Assembly: GCA_030638455.1 (NCBI GenBank)
Contig: DAOWEP010000130.1
Location: 1 to 13,157, forward strand
Length of the DNA stretch: 13,157 nucleotides
Direction of reading: 5' to 3'
Source of the DNA: Gammaproteobacteria bacterium
GTDB lineage: Bacteria; Pseudomonadota; Gammaproteobacteria; DAOWEP01
A program made the translations under genes and the position numbers. Under the pieces are notes generated by a model. The model worked only from the letters and a program-made list of their open reading frames with translations. It ran no database searches and had not been told where the DNA came from. Below, piece by piece: positions 1 to 6,963 of this stretch; position 1 is the stretch's first letter; the number at the start of each line of letters is the position of its first letter.

Positions 1-516
1 CCACTAAACGACGATATTCCAGAGAGCATGGAGGATAGTGATAAAAGCAAATCCCAACGAAAACGGGAAGCCACAGCACTGCAAACACTTGGCGAAGAAC
101 TGGTAAAACTAAATCAGGGCCAGTTAAACCAAATAGATTTGCCAGACAATCTTCTAGATGCAATTAATGTAGCCAGGAAAATACACAAAAGAGGGGGCCT
201 TAAACGTCAATTGCAATATATTGGTAAAATTATGCGCAACATTGACATAGAACCAATATTGCATGCGCTGGATACGATAAAGCAAAAAGACCATCAATCC
301 AACTTACAATTTCACAAGCTGGAGCAATGGCGAGACCGCCTGATCTCAGACGACAAGCAGGCGCTCACAGAAGCCTTCAAGGCCTTCCCGAATGCGGATC
401 GGCAACATCTCAGGCAACTAGTACGTAAGGCTGCTAAAGAACAAAGCGAAAACAAGCCTCCAGCATCATCACTTGCGCTCTTCAGGTACTTAAGGGAATT
501 GCAACAGCAGAAATAA
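1..516 (+). CDS. darP: DarP (YjgA/DUF615), ribosome-associated 50S assembly factor, probably 5'-partial
   Basis: This is a DUF615/YjgA family protein. E. coli DarP binds late 50S precursors and helps mature the peptidyl-transferase region. Counting from the ATG at 28, there are 162 residues. Family blocks I recognise by memory are KSKSQRKREA near the N-terminus, QLQYIGKIMR at about 60-69, FHKLEQWRDRLI at about 94-105, NADRQHLRQLVRKA at about 121-134 and the C-terminal SLALFRYLRELQ. The protein is highly charged and predicted soluble, with no signal peptide. The reading frame is open to base 1 and gives an acidic leader (PLNDDIPES) before Met28. Relatives usually carry a short acidic leader there, and no good Shine-Dalgarno precedes the ATG at 28. 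I therefore think the true start may lie left of the window, although 28 remains possible. Family assignment is firm; the start is uncertain. Confidence 0.93.
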   Translation, partial: PLNDDIPESMEDSDKSKSQRKREATALQTLGEELVKLNQGQLNQIDLPDNLLDAINVARKIHKRGGLKRQLQYIGKIMRNIDIEPILHALDTIKQKDHQSNLQFHKLEQWRDRLISDDKQALTEAFKAFPNADRQHLRQLVRKAAKEQSENKPPASSLALFRYLRELQQQK

Positions 517-681
517 ATGTTCTCCTTCATGGCCGATCTCCTAAAGTCCTGACTCGTATTTCATAAGTGGGTCCATAAACAAAATAGACCTGTTTATTGA
601 TGAATTTCAGGTGGCAGTAATCAGAAATATTACCTATCATTTACCATACCGCTACGATACAGCAAAGAATATACAATACAT

Positions 682-686
682 AAGGA
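682..686 (+). promoter_or_regulatory. Ribosome binding site of the cheX-like gene
   Basis: AAGGA lies 7 bases before the ATG at 694, a normal Shine-Dalgarno spacing. It supports 694 as the start. The overlapping downstream cheY-like gene has no comparable site of its own. Confidence 0.65.
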
Positions 687-693
687 ACCAGGA

Positions 694-1215
694 ATGTCTA
701 TAAGCGCAGAACAAATGAAGGTGTTAACACCTTTTGTAAGCGAAACAGTAAAGAACCTTGAGACAATGGCAGACCTTCCGTCTACGGCAGGTCTGGGAAC
801 CGAGGATGAAATTGAAAGTTTCCGTTTCAAGGGTTTTGCTGTTGCTATAGAAACAACCGGTTCTATTGAAGGTACAATTCTTATTCATATGTATATTGAG
901 ACCGCACTACTTGTAGGAAACAAGGTTCGGGAGAAAATGCTGGGCGAAACAGAACAGGCAACTGAAGTAACCGACAATATTGTCGAGGCCCTTGAAGAAT
1001 GGGGAAATACTGTGGTTGGCCACGCTACTGCCGTACTAGAGGCCTATAATCTGGGAATAAAATTCAAGCCCCCTTATTTTATTCACAGTACCGAGAAGAT
1101 AGGCCCTATAATGGAGGAAGTTCAGGAAATTATATCGATTCCTATACGAATAGATGAAGATAACCGATTCTATTTCAACTTCCTGTTAAATAACAAAACC
1201 GGGGCTGATACATGA
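694..1215 (+). CDS. CheX-type (CheC/CheX/FliY family) phosphatase of a receiver domain
   Basis: The 173-residue protein resembles CheX, which removes the phosphate from phospho-CheY. Visible support is the active-site helix EEWGNTVVGH at residues 101-110. It contains the family ExxN signature (E102, N105), followed by the usual small/hydrophobic residues and a Gly. Only one such motif is present, as in CheX; CheC has two. There is no signal peptide or membrane segment, so it should be cytoplasmic. Length is slightly above the roughly 155 residues of Thermotoga CheX. The start is set by AAGGA 7 bases upstream. Its stop overlaps the start of the receiver gene (ATGA), which suggests translational coupling and a cognate enzyme-substrate pair (inference). 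No kinase, receptor or flagellar gene is adjacent, so the pathway it serves is unknown. The gene symbol is left blank because similarity is at fold and motif level. Confidence 0.82.
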   Translation: MSISAEQMKVLTPFVSETVKNLETMADLPSTAGLGTEDEIESFRFKGFAVAIETTGSIEGTILIHMYIETALLVGNKVREKMLGETEQATEVTDNIVEALEEWGNTVVGHATAVLEAYNLGIKFKPPYFIHSTEKIGPIMEEVQEIISIPIRIDEDNRFYFNFLLNNKTGADT

Positions 1216-1589
1216 TTAATAAAGAAGCAAAAATTCTAGTTGTGGATGATATGGGAATGATCCGGAAATCCATAGTAAAGTACCTTTCTACTCTAGGTTA
1301 TGAAAATATTGTTGAAGCCGGTAATGGCCTCGAAGCGGTTGACGCTTTCAAGCAAGAATCACCGGAAATAGTCTTTATGGATATTGTCATGCCTGAAATG
1401 ACAGGCGATGAAGCGCTGGGAAAAATGCGCGAGATTAACTCTGAGACTCCAATAATAATGCTAAGCTCTGTTGCTGAAAAAGAAACAATAAAAAGATGCA
1501 AAGAATTGGGGGCATCAGGCTATATTCTCAAGGCATTAACTATAGAAACAGGGGCTGATGAACTAAACAAATATTTATCCATGTTTTAG
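1212..1589 (+). CDS. CheY-like single-domain response regulator
   Basis: At 125 residues this is a stand-alone receiver domain with no output domain. The acidic pocket is D12/D13 (LVVDDMG), the phospho-acceptor is D57 (VFMDIVMPEMTG), the switch Ser is S85 (IIMLSS), the aromatic switch is Y104 and the conserved Lys is K107 (GYILKA). It should therefore be phosphorylatable and signal by protein-protein contact. The residue after K107 is Ala108 where receivers normally have Pro (the KP motif). The ATG at 1212 overlaps the stop of the cheX-like gene by 4 bases. The upstream product is a plausible dephosphorylating partner. The kinase must be encoded elsewhere. Whether it acts on the flagellar switch, as E. 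coli CheY does, or in a non-motility pathway cannot be told from the sequence. Confidence 0.93.
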   Translation: MINKEAKILVVDDMGMIRKSIVKYLSTLGYENIVEAGNGLEAVDAFKQESPEIVFMDIVMPEMTGDEALGKMREINSETPIIMLSSVAEKETIKRCKELGASGYILKALTIETGADELNKYLSMF

Positions 1590-1673
1590 CCTTCTTCTTT
1601 TCCATGTTTTCTCTTATTTCCTTTTACTGGTTGTTTTTGTCCTGCAACAGGGAACACTACCGAAATCCTGGCT
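1590..1673. other. Pyrimidine-rich convergent intergenic region
   Basis: This is the gap between the ends of the cheY-like gene (+) and nit (-). The + strand from 1590 to about 1643 is almost entirely C and T with very few G. The only hairpin I see is CCTG-CAA-CAGG at 1641-1651, with no following T-run on either strand, so I do not call an intrinsic terminator. A C-rich, G-poor transcript could be a Rho loading site for the cheX-cheY mRNA; this is inference. The 10-mer TCCATGTTTT occurs at 1578-1587 (end of the receiver gene) and again at 1601-1610. Confidence 0.4.
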
Positions 1674-2492
1674 TTATTTACACATAAACCTTCTATGATT
1701 TAATACAGGGAAATTATTTCGAATTGTCTTTAAGCGATCGAGATCAATCTCTGCGCTCACCACACCAGACCCACGTGGTAACCTGTCGAGCACACCACCC
1801 CATGGCTCTACTATAATACTGTCACCATGGGTCTCTCTACCATTGGCATGATAACCTCCCTGCCCTGAAGCCACTACGTAACAGATATTTTCAATGGCCC
1901 TTGCGCGCACCAGAGGTTCCCAATGCGCCTTACCCGTAACCGCCGTAAATGCTGATGGCAAGGCCAGTATCTCCATGCCCTTATCTACCATGGTACGAAA
2001 AAGCTCAGGAAACCTTAAATCATAACAAATGGCAAGACCCAGCCTCCCAAAAGGCGTATCCACTACTACAACCTGATCACCCGGCTCTATGGTTTCTGAT
2101 TCTACATAACGCTCTGCACTATCCGGGACATCTACATCAAACAGGTGAATCTTGTCATAACGCGCAACTTGCTCACCCTTATCGTTATACAAAAGGCAGG
2201 ATGCACGCACTTTATTATTATCACTGGACTTTAATGGAATTGTTCCGCCTACCAACCAAATACCATGTCTGGCTGCCTGCCCGGAAATAAAATGTTGAAT
2301 TGGACCATCCCCTTCCTCTTCACCCAGCTCAACTTTATCAAGTTCTGAATGCCCCATAAGATAAAAGTTCTCTGGTAACACAACCAGTTTCGCTCCCTTT
2401 GCAACGGAATCACCTATCAACCTTTCCGCCTCTGCCAGGTTAGCGCTTACATTCGGTCCCGAGGCCATTTGAATTGCGGCAACCATTGTCAT
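1674..2492 (-). CDS. Carbon-nitrogen hydrolase, Nit1-type (probable deaminated glutathione amidase)
   Basis: This 272-residue nitrilase-superfamily amidase has the full Glu-Lys-Cys catalytic triad: E41 in LVVLPENF, K114 in YDKIHLFDVD and C156 in LAICYDLRFPELFR. The K114 block and C156 block with following YDLRFPE match the Nit1/NitA branch, whose known members hydrolyse deaminated glutathione to 2-oxoglutarate and Cys-Gly. Specificity here is inferred from the motifs and from the common position after yhdP, not shown. It has no signal peptide, so it is cytoplasmic. It starts 31 bases after the small exported ORF and is probably co-transcribed with it and yhdP. The ATG at 2492 is used; a second ATG two codons later is also possible, and the Shine-Dalgarno is weak. 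In many gammaproteobacteria tldD follows; here the strand switches instead. Confidence 0.9.
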   Translation of the reverse strand: MTMVAAIQMASGPNVSANLAEAERLIGDSVAKGAKLVVLPENFYLMGHSELDKVELGEEEGDGPIQHFISGQAARHGIWLVGGTIPLKSSDNNKVRASCLLYNDKGEQVARYDKIHLFDVDVPDSAERYVESETIEPGDQVVVVDTPFGRLGLAICYDLRFPELFRTMVDKGMEILALPSAFTAVTGKAHWEPLVRARAIENICYVVASGQGGYHANGRETHGDSIIVEPWGGVLDRLPRGSGVVSAEIDLDRLKTIRNNFPVLNHRRFMCK

Positions 2493-2523
2493 AATAAGTA
2501 CAACCCCATAATTTTTTCAATTG

Positions 2524-2853
2524 TTATTTACGTAATTCTATTGTTACCGCATCTTTTCTTGAATGACCTGGAATCGTTTGAATATGCGATGATGGAACAC
2601 CCAACGCTACTAACCAGTCCTGCAACTCCTTTGCCCAGAGCACCCCTTCTTCCCCACCTGGATAATGTATCACCAGATTTAAATCTGATTGTTCCTTCCA
2701 TGCCTGTATGCTTTCGCCCAGAACCAGCATGGATACAATCCCCCTGCCATCACGAGGGCGCGCCCATTCATCCGCACTCAATACCCATTCCCTCTCCACA
2801 GCAAGCACCGGGGACATATACATCAACAAGAGGGATAAAATGCAGATTCTCAT
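2524..2853 (-). CDS. Small exported protein of unknown function, located between yhdP and nit
   Basis: This 109-residue protein has a clear signal peptide: basic start (MR), hydrophobic core at about 3-13 and an Ala at 18 (SPVLA), giving a mature protein of about 91 residues from V19. There is no lipobox Cys and no second membrane segment, so I expect it in the periplasm. The mature part reads as strand (LNLVIHYP, about 58-65), helix (EEGVLWAKELQDWLVALGV, about 68-86) and strand (DAVTIEL, about 101-107). That order, with GV followed by SSHI, recalls a shortened OmpA C-terminal-like fold, but the TD/NxxLSxxRA signature is absent, so this is only a fold guess. It follows yhdP by 91 bases and precedes nit by 31. 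No strong Shine-Dalgarno is seen. Hypothetical, but credible because of the signal peptide and its position. Confidence 0.72.
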   Translation of the reverse strand: MRICILSLLLMYMSPVLAVEREWVLSADEWARPRDGRGIVSMLVLGESIQAWKEQSDLNLVIHYPGGEEGVLWAKELQDWLVALGVPSSHIQTIPGHSRKDAVTIELRK

Positions 2854-2944
2854 AAGCCCATAAGAATATCATACTTAAGGGTAATTATTTACACGGTATC
2901 AATCAATAATCCAGACAAGTAATAACAATATCCCAGCTATAAGC

Positions 2945-5900
2945 TCACTGCTTTGTACTAGAACCTATTTCTGGTGCCAACTTCTTCATTTTCTTTTCCA
3001 CCTCCCTGTCATCCCCGGCACCACCAATACGTTCAATAACAGGATTGTCCCAACTACCCGTAATTGTATATTGTACCCGGGATAATTTATTGATCTCACC
3101 ACCGAACATCCTTTCCGCAAGCCATAACCCAAGACCTACTCCTGGGCCACCCGCCAAACCGCCAATAACAGGAATACTGGATGTTACCAACGGGGTGACA
3201 AACACATATTGATCATAATCACGACCAGCCAAACCAATACGGCCAGAAGCCTCAATACGAGCAGCAGGGCCTACCATATAAAGATCGTTGGTATAGGCCT
3301 CGCCATCGGCAATAGCAAATGTGCCTTTTATAGAATCAAACCCAAAACCTTTTTTGAATAAATCACTAAAATCCAGTGACAACCTGCGTGGTAATGCCTG
3401 AAGGCTTAGCAAGCCAAATATTTTTCCCCCTCCTGTATTTACAGGAAGCAACTGCCCATTATGAATTTTAAGATCAAGATCTCCATTCAGAACTTCCAGT
3501 TTAAATGCTGTTGGCCGCCCCGCCCAACTTGCCTTCAGATTGGCATCCAGAGTTCCTCCATCCACTGTTCCTTCATATCCCCATTCCTTTAATACAAGAC
3601 CCAGATCCGAGCTATTCGCATTAATATTGAAACTGGAAAACTGCTGTTCATCAACCATCCTCCATGAACCATTCGCCATTACATTCAGAAGTGGTGCCTG
3701 CATTTCAATAGTCTCAAACATTACCCCGTCAACAACCTTTCTTGCAACAAGACTGGTCTTTCCAAAATTGATATCACCAATATGGAGGCTCTTGCTGGAC
3801 AAACGTAATGCAGGAAACTCTCCAGGGTTCAGATTGAGTTGTTTTTCTTCTCCTGATATCTGGATATGTAGTTTTTCCAGGTCGAGTACAATTGGGTCAT
3901 CACCATCGAGCTCTGATGGCAATCTTACATTCCCTGTTACCTCCCGGCTCTGAATTACAGCGTCCCAGAAGGCCGGTTGCCTGGATCCATTCAGTTTTAC
4001 CTCATGCAGGCGAAAGCCTGAGAACTCAAACAAACCCACGCTGATATCAAAATTTCTTATCCTCTCGACCATAGAACCTTGCTGAGTATCGCCAGGCAAA
4101 GTATTTAGCCATTTATCCCACTCTGAAAATAAAATGACGGGGATATAACCTGAAATTTCAAGATCATCCTTTTCTGGCAGTACTGCCTGCTTGCCTCCAA
4201 AATGTATGGCTCCTTTTCTGAATACCGATACTCCGCCTTCATCTTCATACAGCAACCTTGCATTCAAGGCCTGACCATAGTCAATTTCAATAGGACCGAC
4301 CCCTTTATCCGTCAATAAAATGTTCATTGAAAACGGCCTTACCTGATCGATTGGTTTTTGCAAATCACCTGGCATAGAGATCTCTACTCCCTTTAAGTCA
4401 GACTCCAGATGAAGAACTGCTCTCTGCTGGTCATCTAATCCGGGCCTGACCTGCAGACCTAACACCCAGTCCGCCTCTCCCACCATGATTTCTGATAACA
4501 AACCCGTATATTGCTTCCCTAACAAGTTTGCAATATCCATATGGGTATTAATATTAATATGCTTTTCATTGACCCCTGAAACACCATCTACACTTTTAAC
4601 CTCAATACTTGCCTTTTTACCATTAAACCTTGCTTCCATCTGCTCAGATGAGAACCTGTAACCACTGGGTCCATATGAATAATCCAACTTACCCTGCAAA
4701 TCTGAAACTCTGGCACCCCACTCCTGAATAAATAGATCACTGTTAGACAGGTGAACCTCGCCATCAAATTCGCGTCGCTCTTTGTCAAAAATAGGCAAAG
4801 TCAAATCAAGAGACAGTTTTGCATCTCCACCAGACTCCATTTTATTCAGGATATTCCTGTACTCGCCCCCTGCGGGGCTTTCTTTAAGAAATCGTAACAA
4901 CTCAGGTGTCTTCCCACTAACTTCAAGCTCAAGCTCAAGGTCTGGGTTAGCGGTCATATCGCCTATTGAGACCGTTGTTGGCAGTACGTCCATTTCATAT
5001 ATCTTTGCCTCTCCTATTTCAGCCCTGAAAGAACGCCCATGGAATACCATCTCTGCGGAGAGTTCTTCAGCTCGAGGCCATGCTTCCCCATACTGTAAAA
5101 TCGCATCCTCAACTGTAAACCGAACATCAAACACACCATTACCTGCGTCAAAAGGGAAATCAGACAACTGGCCATGCACCAGCACCCCACCGGATTTTAT
5201 TCGCCCGCCCACCAGCGCATCATCGAGCCAGGAAACCAGTCCTGTCCTCATAATATTGACTGGTAAGTAGTGATGCGCCTGTTCCATGTCTCCATCTACA
5301 AAAAAACCTCTCAGGCTTAGAAAAGGAGAACCTCCTTCTTCAGGTAATAACAATGTAAACCTGCCTTCAGTGTTCACATCCTGATTAGCTGTGGCAATAT
5401 GATCTGACTCGACCAATACACCTCCTTCTGTCTTATGCCAATATATCTTTCCGGAAAGTTCATCGAACATTAACGGTGAACGAAATAATGCGCCAAAATC
5501 AACCAAGGCCTCACGTGAAGACAAATGCAAAAATCCTTTTTCATTATTGATCAACAAATCGCCATCAAAACCTGAAAATTCGGGGACCTTTTCCAGTCTA
5601 TTGATTGCCAGCTCCTCAAATCGGGCCTTGAAAAAATATCGGGATGATTGATCGTCATTTCGATCATTGAATCTGAAGGCAATATCATAAAGATCGCCGT
5701 GTGGCTCTAACGTAGCTACAAGCCCCCTGACCTTACTGCCCAATGCAGTATTCGATAACAACAGCACATTCAGATCCTGAAGCCTTAAAAATTCAAACTT
5801 CCCTTCCCACTCAGGAATATCATCAGAAGACTGCTTATAGACAAGATTGAAACTGGAAGACGGCCATGCCTGTGCAATTTCCCGGGAAAAATCAAATCGC

Positions 5901-6880
5901 TCAATATCAAGAGACCAGCCATCCTGTTCAGCCTTCCAGAAAAAATCTCCTGAAACCTTGCTTAACTTATAACCTTGCTCACCTGACACAATAGAAACAT
6001 CTTCTTTGTCTACGTTTTCTTTCGGCAAGATATGCCATTCAAGGTCATGCAGACCAATATCTCCTTCTACCCATTTCACTTTCTTCAGGCTGCCACCCGC
6101 CCAAATATGGAACTTTGCTTCTCCTGCATTAAATTTGAGCGATCTAAACCCCCATTTACGTAGCCATGATCCAAACAATGCATCTCCCTCTGCATAGAAT
6201 TCACTATTCAGCGCTTCAGGCTTGTCCTTGATATCTCCAAAAATATCCAGAACAAATGACAAATGTCGGCCTTCCTGCTCTGGCAGGCTAAGCAAACCCC
6301 TTATTTGATGATGTGGCCCGATATTCTCCAACAGAATGCTGGCATCTTTAAATTCAAAAACCCCTTCACCAACACGAGGATCCTTAAGAATAAATTCACT
6401 ATCAAGAATACTGATGTGCTTTCTTGAGAATAGCCATGAACGCAGGTTTCCTTTCCCCAACCGAACACCATTCATGGAATATCCACCATCATCATGATGT
6501 TCTAGTGAGATGCTGGTGCCAACTACATTAATGATACCTGTCTCCACATGACCGACAGATAACAACGAAAGAATATTTACTGAAACACGGATTTCCTCAA
6601 TTTCCAGCCAGGGCTCCTTTCCATCTTCAGACAATAGTGATACTTCCGAGACCACCAGTTTTGGATACAGACCCTTCCAGTCCGCCGTAATACTCCCTAT
6701 CTTTAACTGCCGATCCAGCTCCACACTAAGCCAATGTTCAATTTCATCCTGATATTCATCAACCAATGGCAACAAAATACGGACAACACTAAGAAGCACC
6801 GCAATGGAAATGACCGCTATAGAGAAACTTGTCCAACACACAGTAGCAATACGCCGGACTAAAGATTTTTTTGTATTCAT
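2945..6880 (-). CDS. yhdP: YhdP family AsmA-like envelope protein (DUF3971/AsmA_2)
   Basis: This 1311-residue giant is close in length to E. coli YhdP (about 1266). A basic N-terminus (KKSLVRR) leads into one membrane segment at about 15-37, followed by the typical DEIEHWLSVELDRQLKIGSI region and a long periplasmic body of repeating beta segments. The conserved end is visible: PVIGGLAGGPGVGLGLWLAE at about 1237-1256, then the YTITGSWDNPVIERI block and a charged tail. YhdP, with TamB and YdbH, supports phospholipid movement between inner and outer membranes in E. coli and affects enterobacterial common antigen. The molecular role here is inferred from family. It sits 83 bases after rng, an association common in gammaproteobacteria, and is followed by the small exported ORF. 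The ATG at 6880 fits because it precedes the basic/hydrophobic anchor, though there is no strong Shine-Dalgarno. Confidence 0.95.
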   Translation of the reverse strand: MNTKKSLVRRIATVCWTSFSIAVISIAVLLSVVRILLPLVDEYQDEIEHWLSVELDRQLKIGSITADWKGLYPKLVVSEVSLLSEDGKEPWLEIEEIRVSVNILSLLSVGHVETGIINVVGTSISLEHHDDGGYSMNGVRLGKGNLRSWLFSRKHISILDSEFILKDPRVGEGVFEFKDASILLENIGPHHQIRGLLSLPEQEGRHLSFVLDIFGDIKDKPEALNSEFYAEGDALFGSWLRKWGFRSLKFNAGEAKFHIWAGGSLKKVKWVEGDIGLHDLEWHILPKENVDKEDVSIVSGEQGYKLSKVSGDFFWKAEQDGWSLDIERFDFSREIAQAWPSSSFNLVYKQSSDDIPEWEGKFEFLRLQDLNVLLLSNTALGSKVRGLVATLEPHGDLYDIAFRFNDRNDDQSSRYFFKARFEELAINRLEKVPEFSGFDGDLLINNEKGFLHLSSREALVDFGALFRSPLMFDELSGKIYWHKTEGGVLVESDHIATANQDVNTEGRFTLLLPEEGGSPFLSLRGFFVDGDMEQAHHYLPVNIMRTGLVSWLDDALVGGRIKSGGVLVHGQLSDFPFDAGNGVFDVRFTVEDAILQYGEAWPRAEELSAEMVFHGRSFRAEIGEAKIYEMDVLPTTVSIGDMTANPDLELELEVSGKTPELLRFLKESPAGGEYRNILNKMESGGDAKLSLDLTLPIFDKERREFDGEVHLSNSDLFIQEWGARVSDLQGKLDYSYGPSGYRFSSEQMEARFNGKKASIEVKSVDGVSGVNEKHININTHMDIANLLGKQYTGLLSEIMVGEADWVLGLQVRPGLDDQQRAVLHLESDLKGVEISMPGDLQKPIDQVRPFSMNILLTDKGVGPIEIDYGQALNARLLYEDEGGVSVFRKGAIHFGGKQAVLPEKDDLEISGYIPVILFSEWDKWLNTLPGDTQQGSMVERIRNFDISVGLFEFSGFRLHEVKLNGSRQPAFWDAVIQSREVTGNVRLPSELDGDDPIVLDLEKLHIQISGEEKQLNLNPGEFPALRLSSKSLHIGDINFGKTSLVARKVVDGVMFETIEMQAPLLNVMANGSWRMVDEQQFSSFNINANSSDLGLVLKEWGYEGTVDGGTLDANLKASWAGRPTAFKLEVLNGDLDLKIHNGQLLPVNTGGGKIFGLLSLQALPRRLSLDFSDLFKKGFGFDSIKGTFAIADGEAYTNDLYMVGPAARIEASGRIGLAGRDYDQYVFVTPLVTSSIPVIGGLAGGPGVGLGLWLAERMFGGEINKLSRVQYTITGSWDNPVIERIGGAGDDREVEKKMKKLAPEIGSSTKQ

Positions 6881-6928
6881 TAAGGGTTTCTATTTACAAC
6901 CTAAGACGAGCTAAAACCATTCATATTT

Positions 6929-6955
6929 CTGCCTGTAGGGCTTGGCGGTTTTTTT
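6929..6955 (+). terminator. Terminator-like hairpin on the + strand between yhdP and rng
   Basis: CTGCC (6929-6933) can pair with GGCGG (6944-6948), including one G-U pair, around a 10-base loop, and is followed at once by seven T (6949-6955). This shape terminates + strand transcription, yet both flanking genes are on the - strand. It could stop antisense RNA, or be chance. The 5-bp stem is short, so confidence is low. Confidence 0.3.
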
Positions 6956-6963
6956 CAGGTAGT

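Noticed and set aside
542..568. Sigma-28-like flagellar promoter upstream of the cheX-like gene
   Set aside because: TAAAGTCC resembles the -35 part, but at the correct 11-base spacing the -10 part (TCATAAGT) matches GCCGATAA at only two positions.
588..612. ACCTG/CAGGT hairpin after darP as a terminator
   Set aside because: A 5-bp stem with a 15-base loop and no T-run; too weak to call.
653..677. TACGAT or TACAAT as -10 box for the cheX-cheY unit
   Set aside because: Neither has a convincing -35 at proper spacing, and TACAAT lies too close to the ribosome binding site.
2469..2855. 128-aa open frame on the + strand opposite the small exported ORF
   Set aside because: Proline- and histidine-rich shadow frame with no motif. 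The - strand frame has a signal peptide, sensible secondary structure and operon position.
4782..5270. 162-aa + strand open frame inside yhdP
   Set aside because: Ser/Pro-rich low-complexity shadow of a well-supported family gene; no ribosome binding site or motif.
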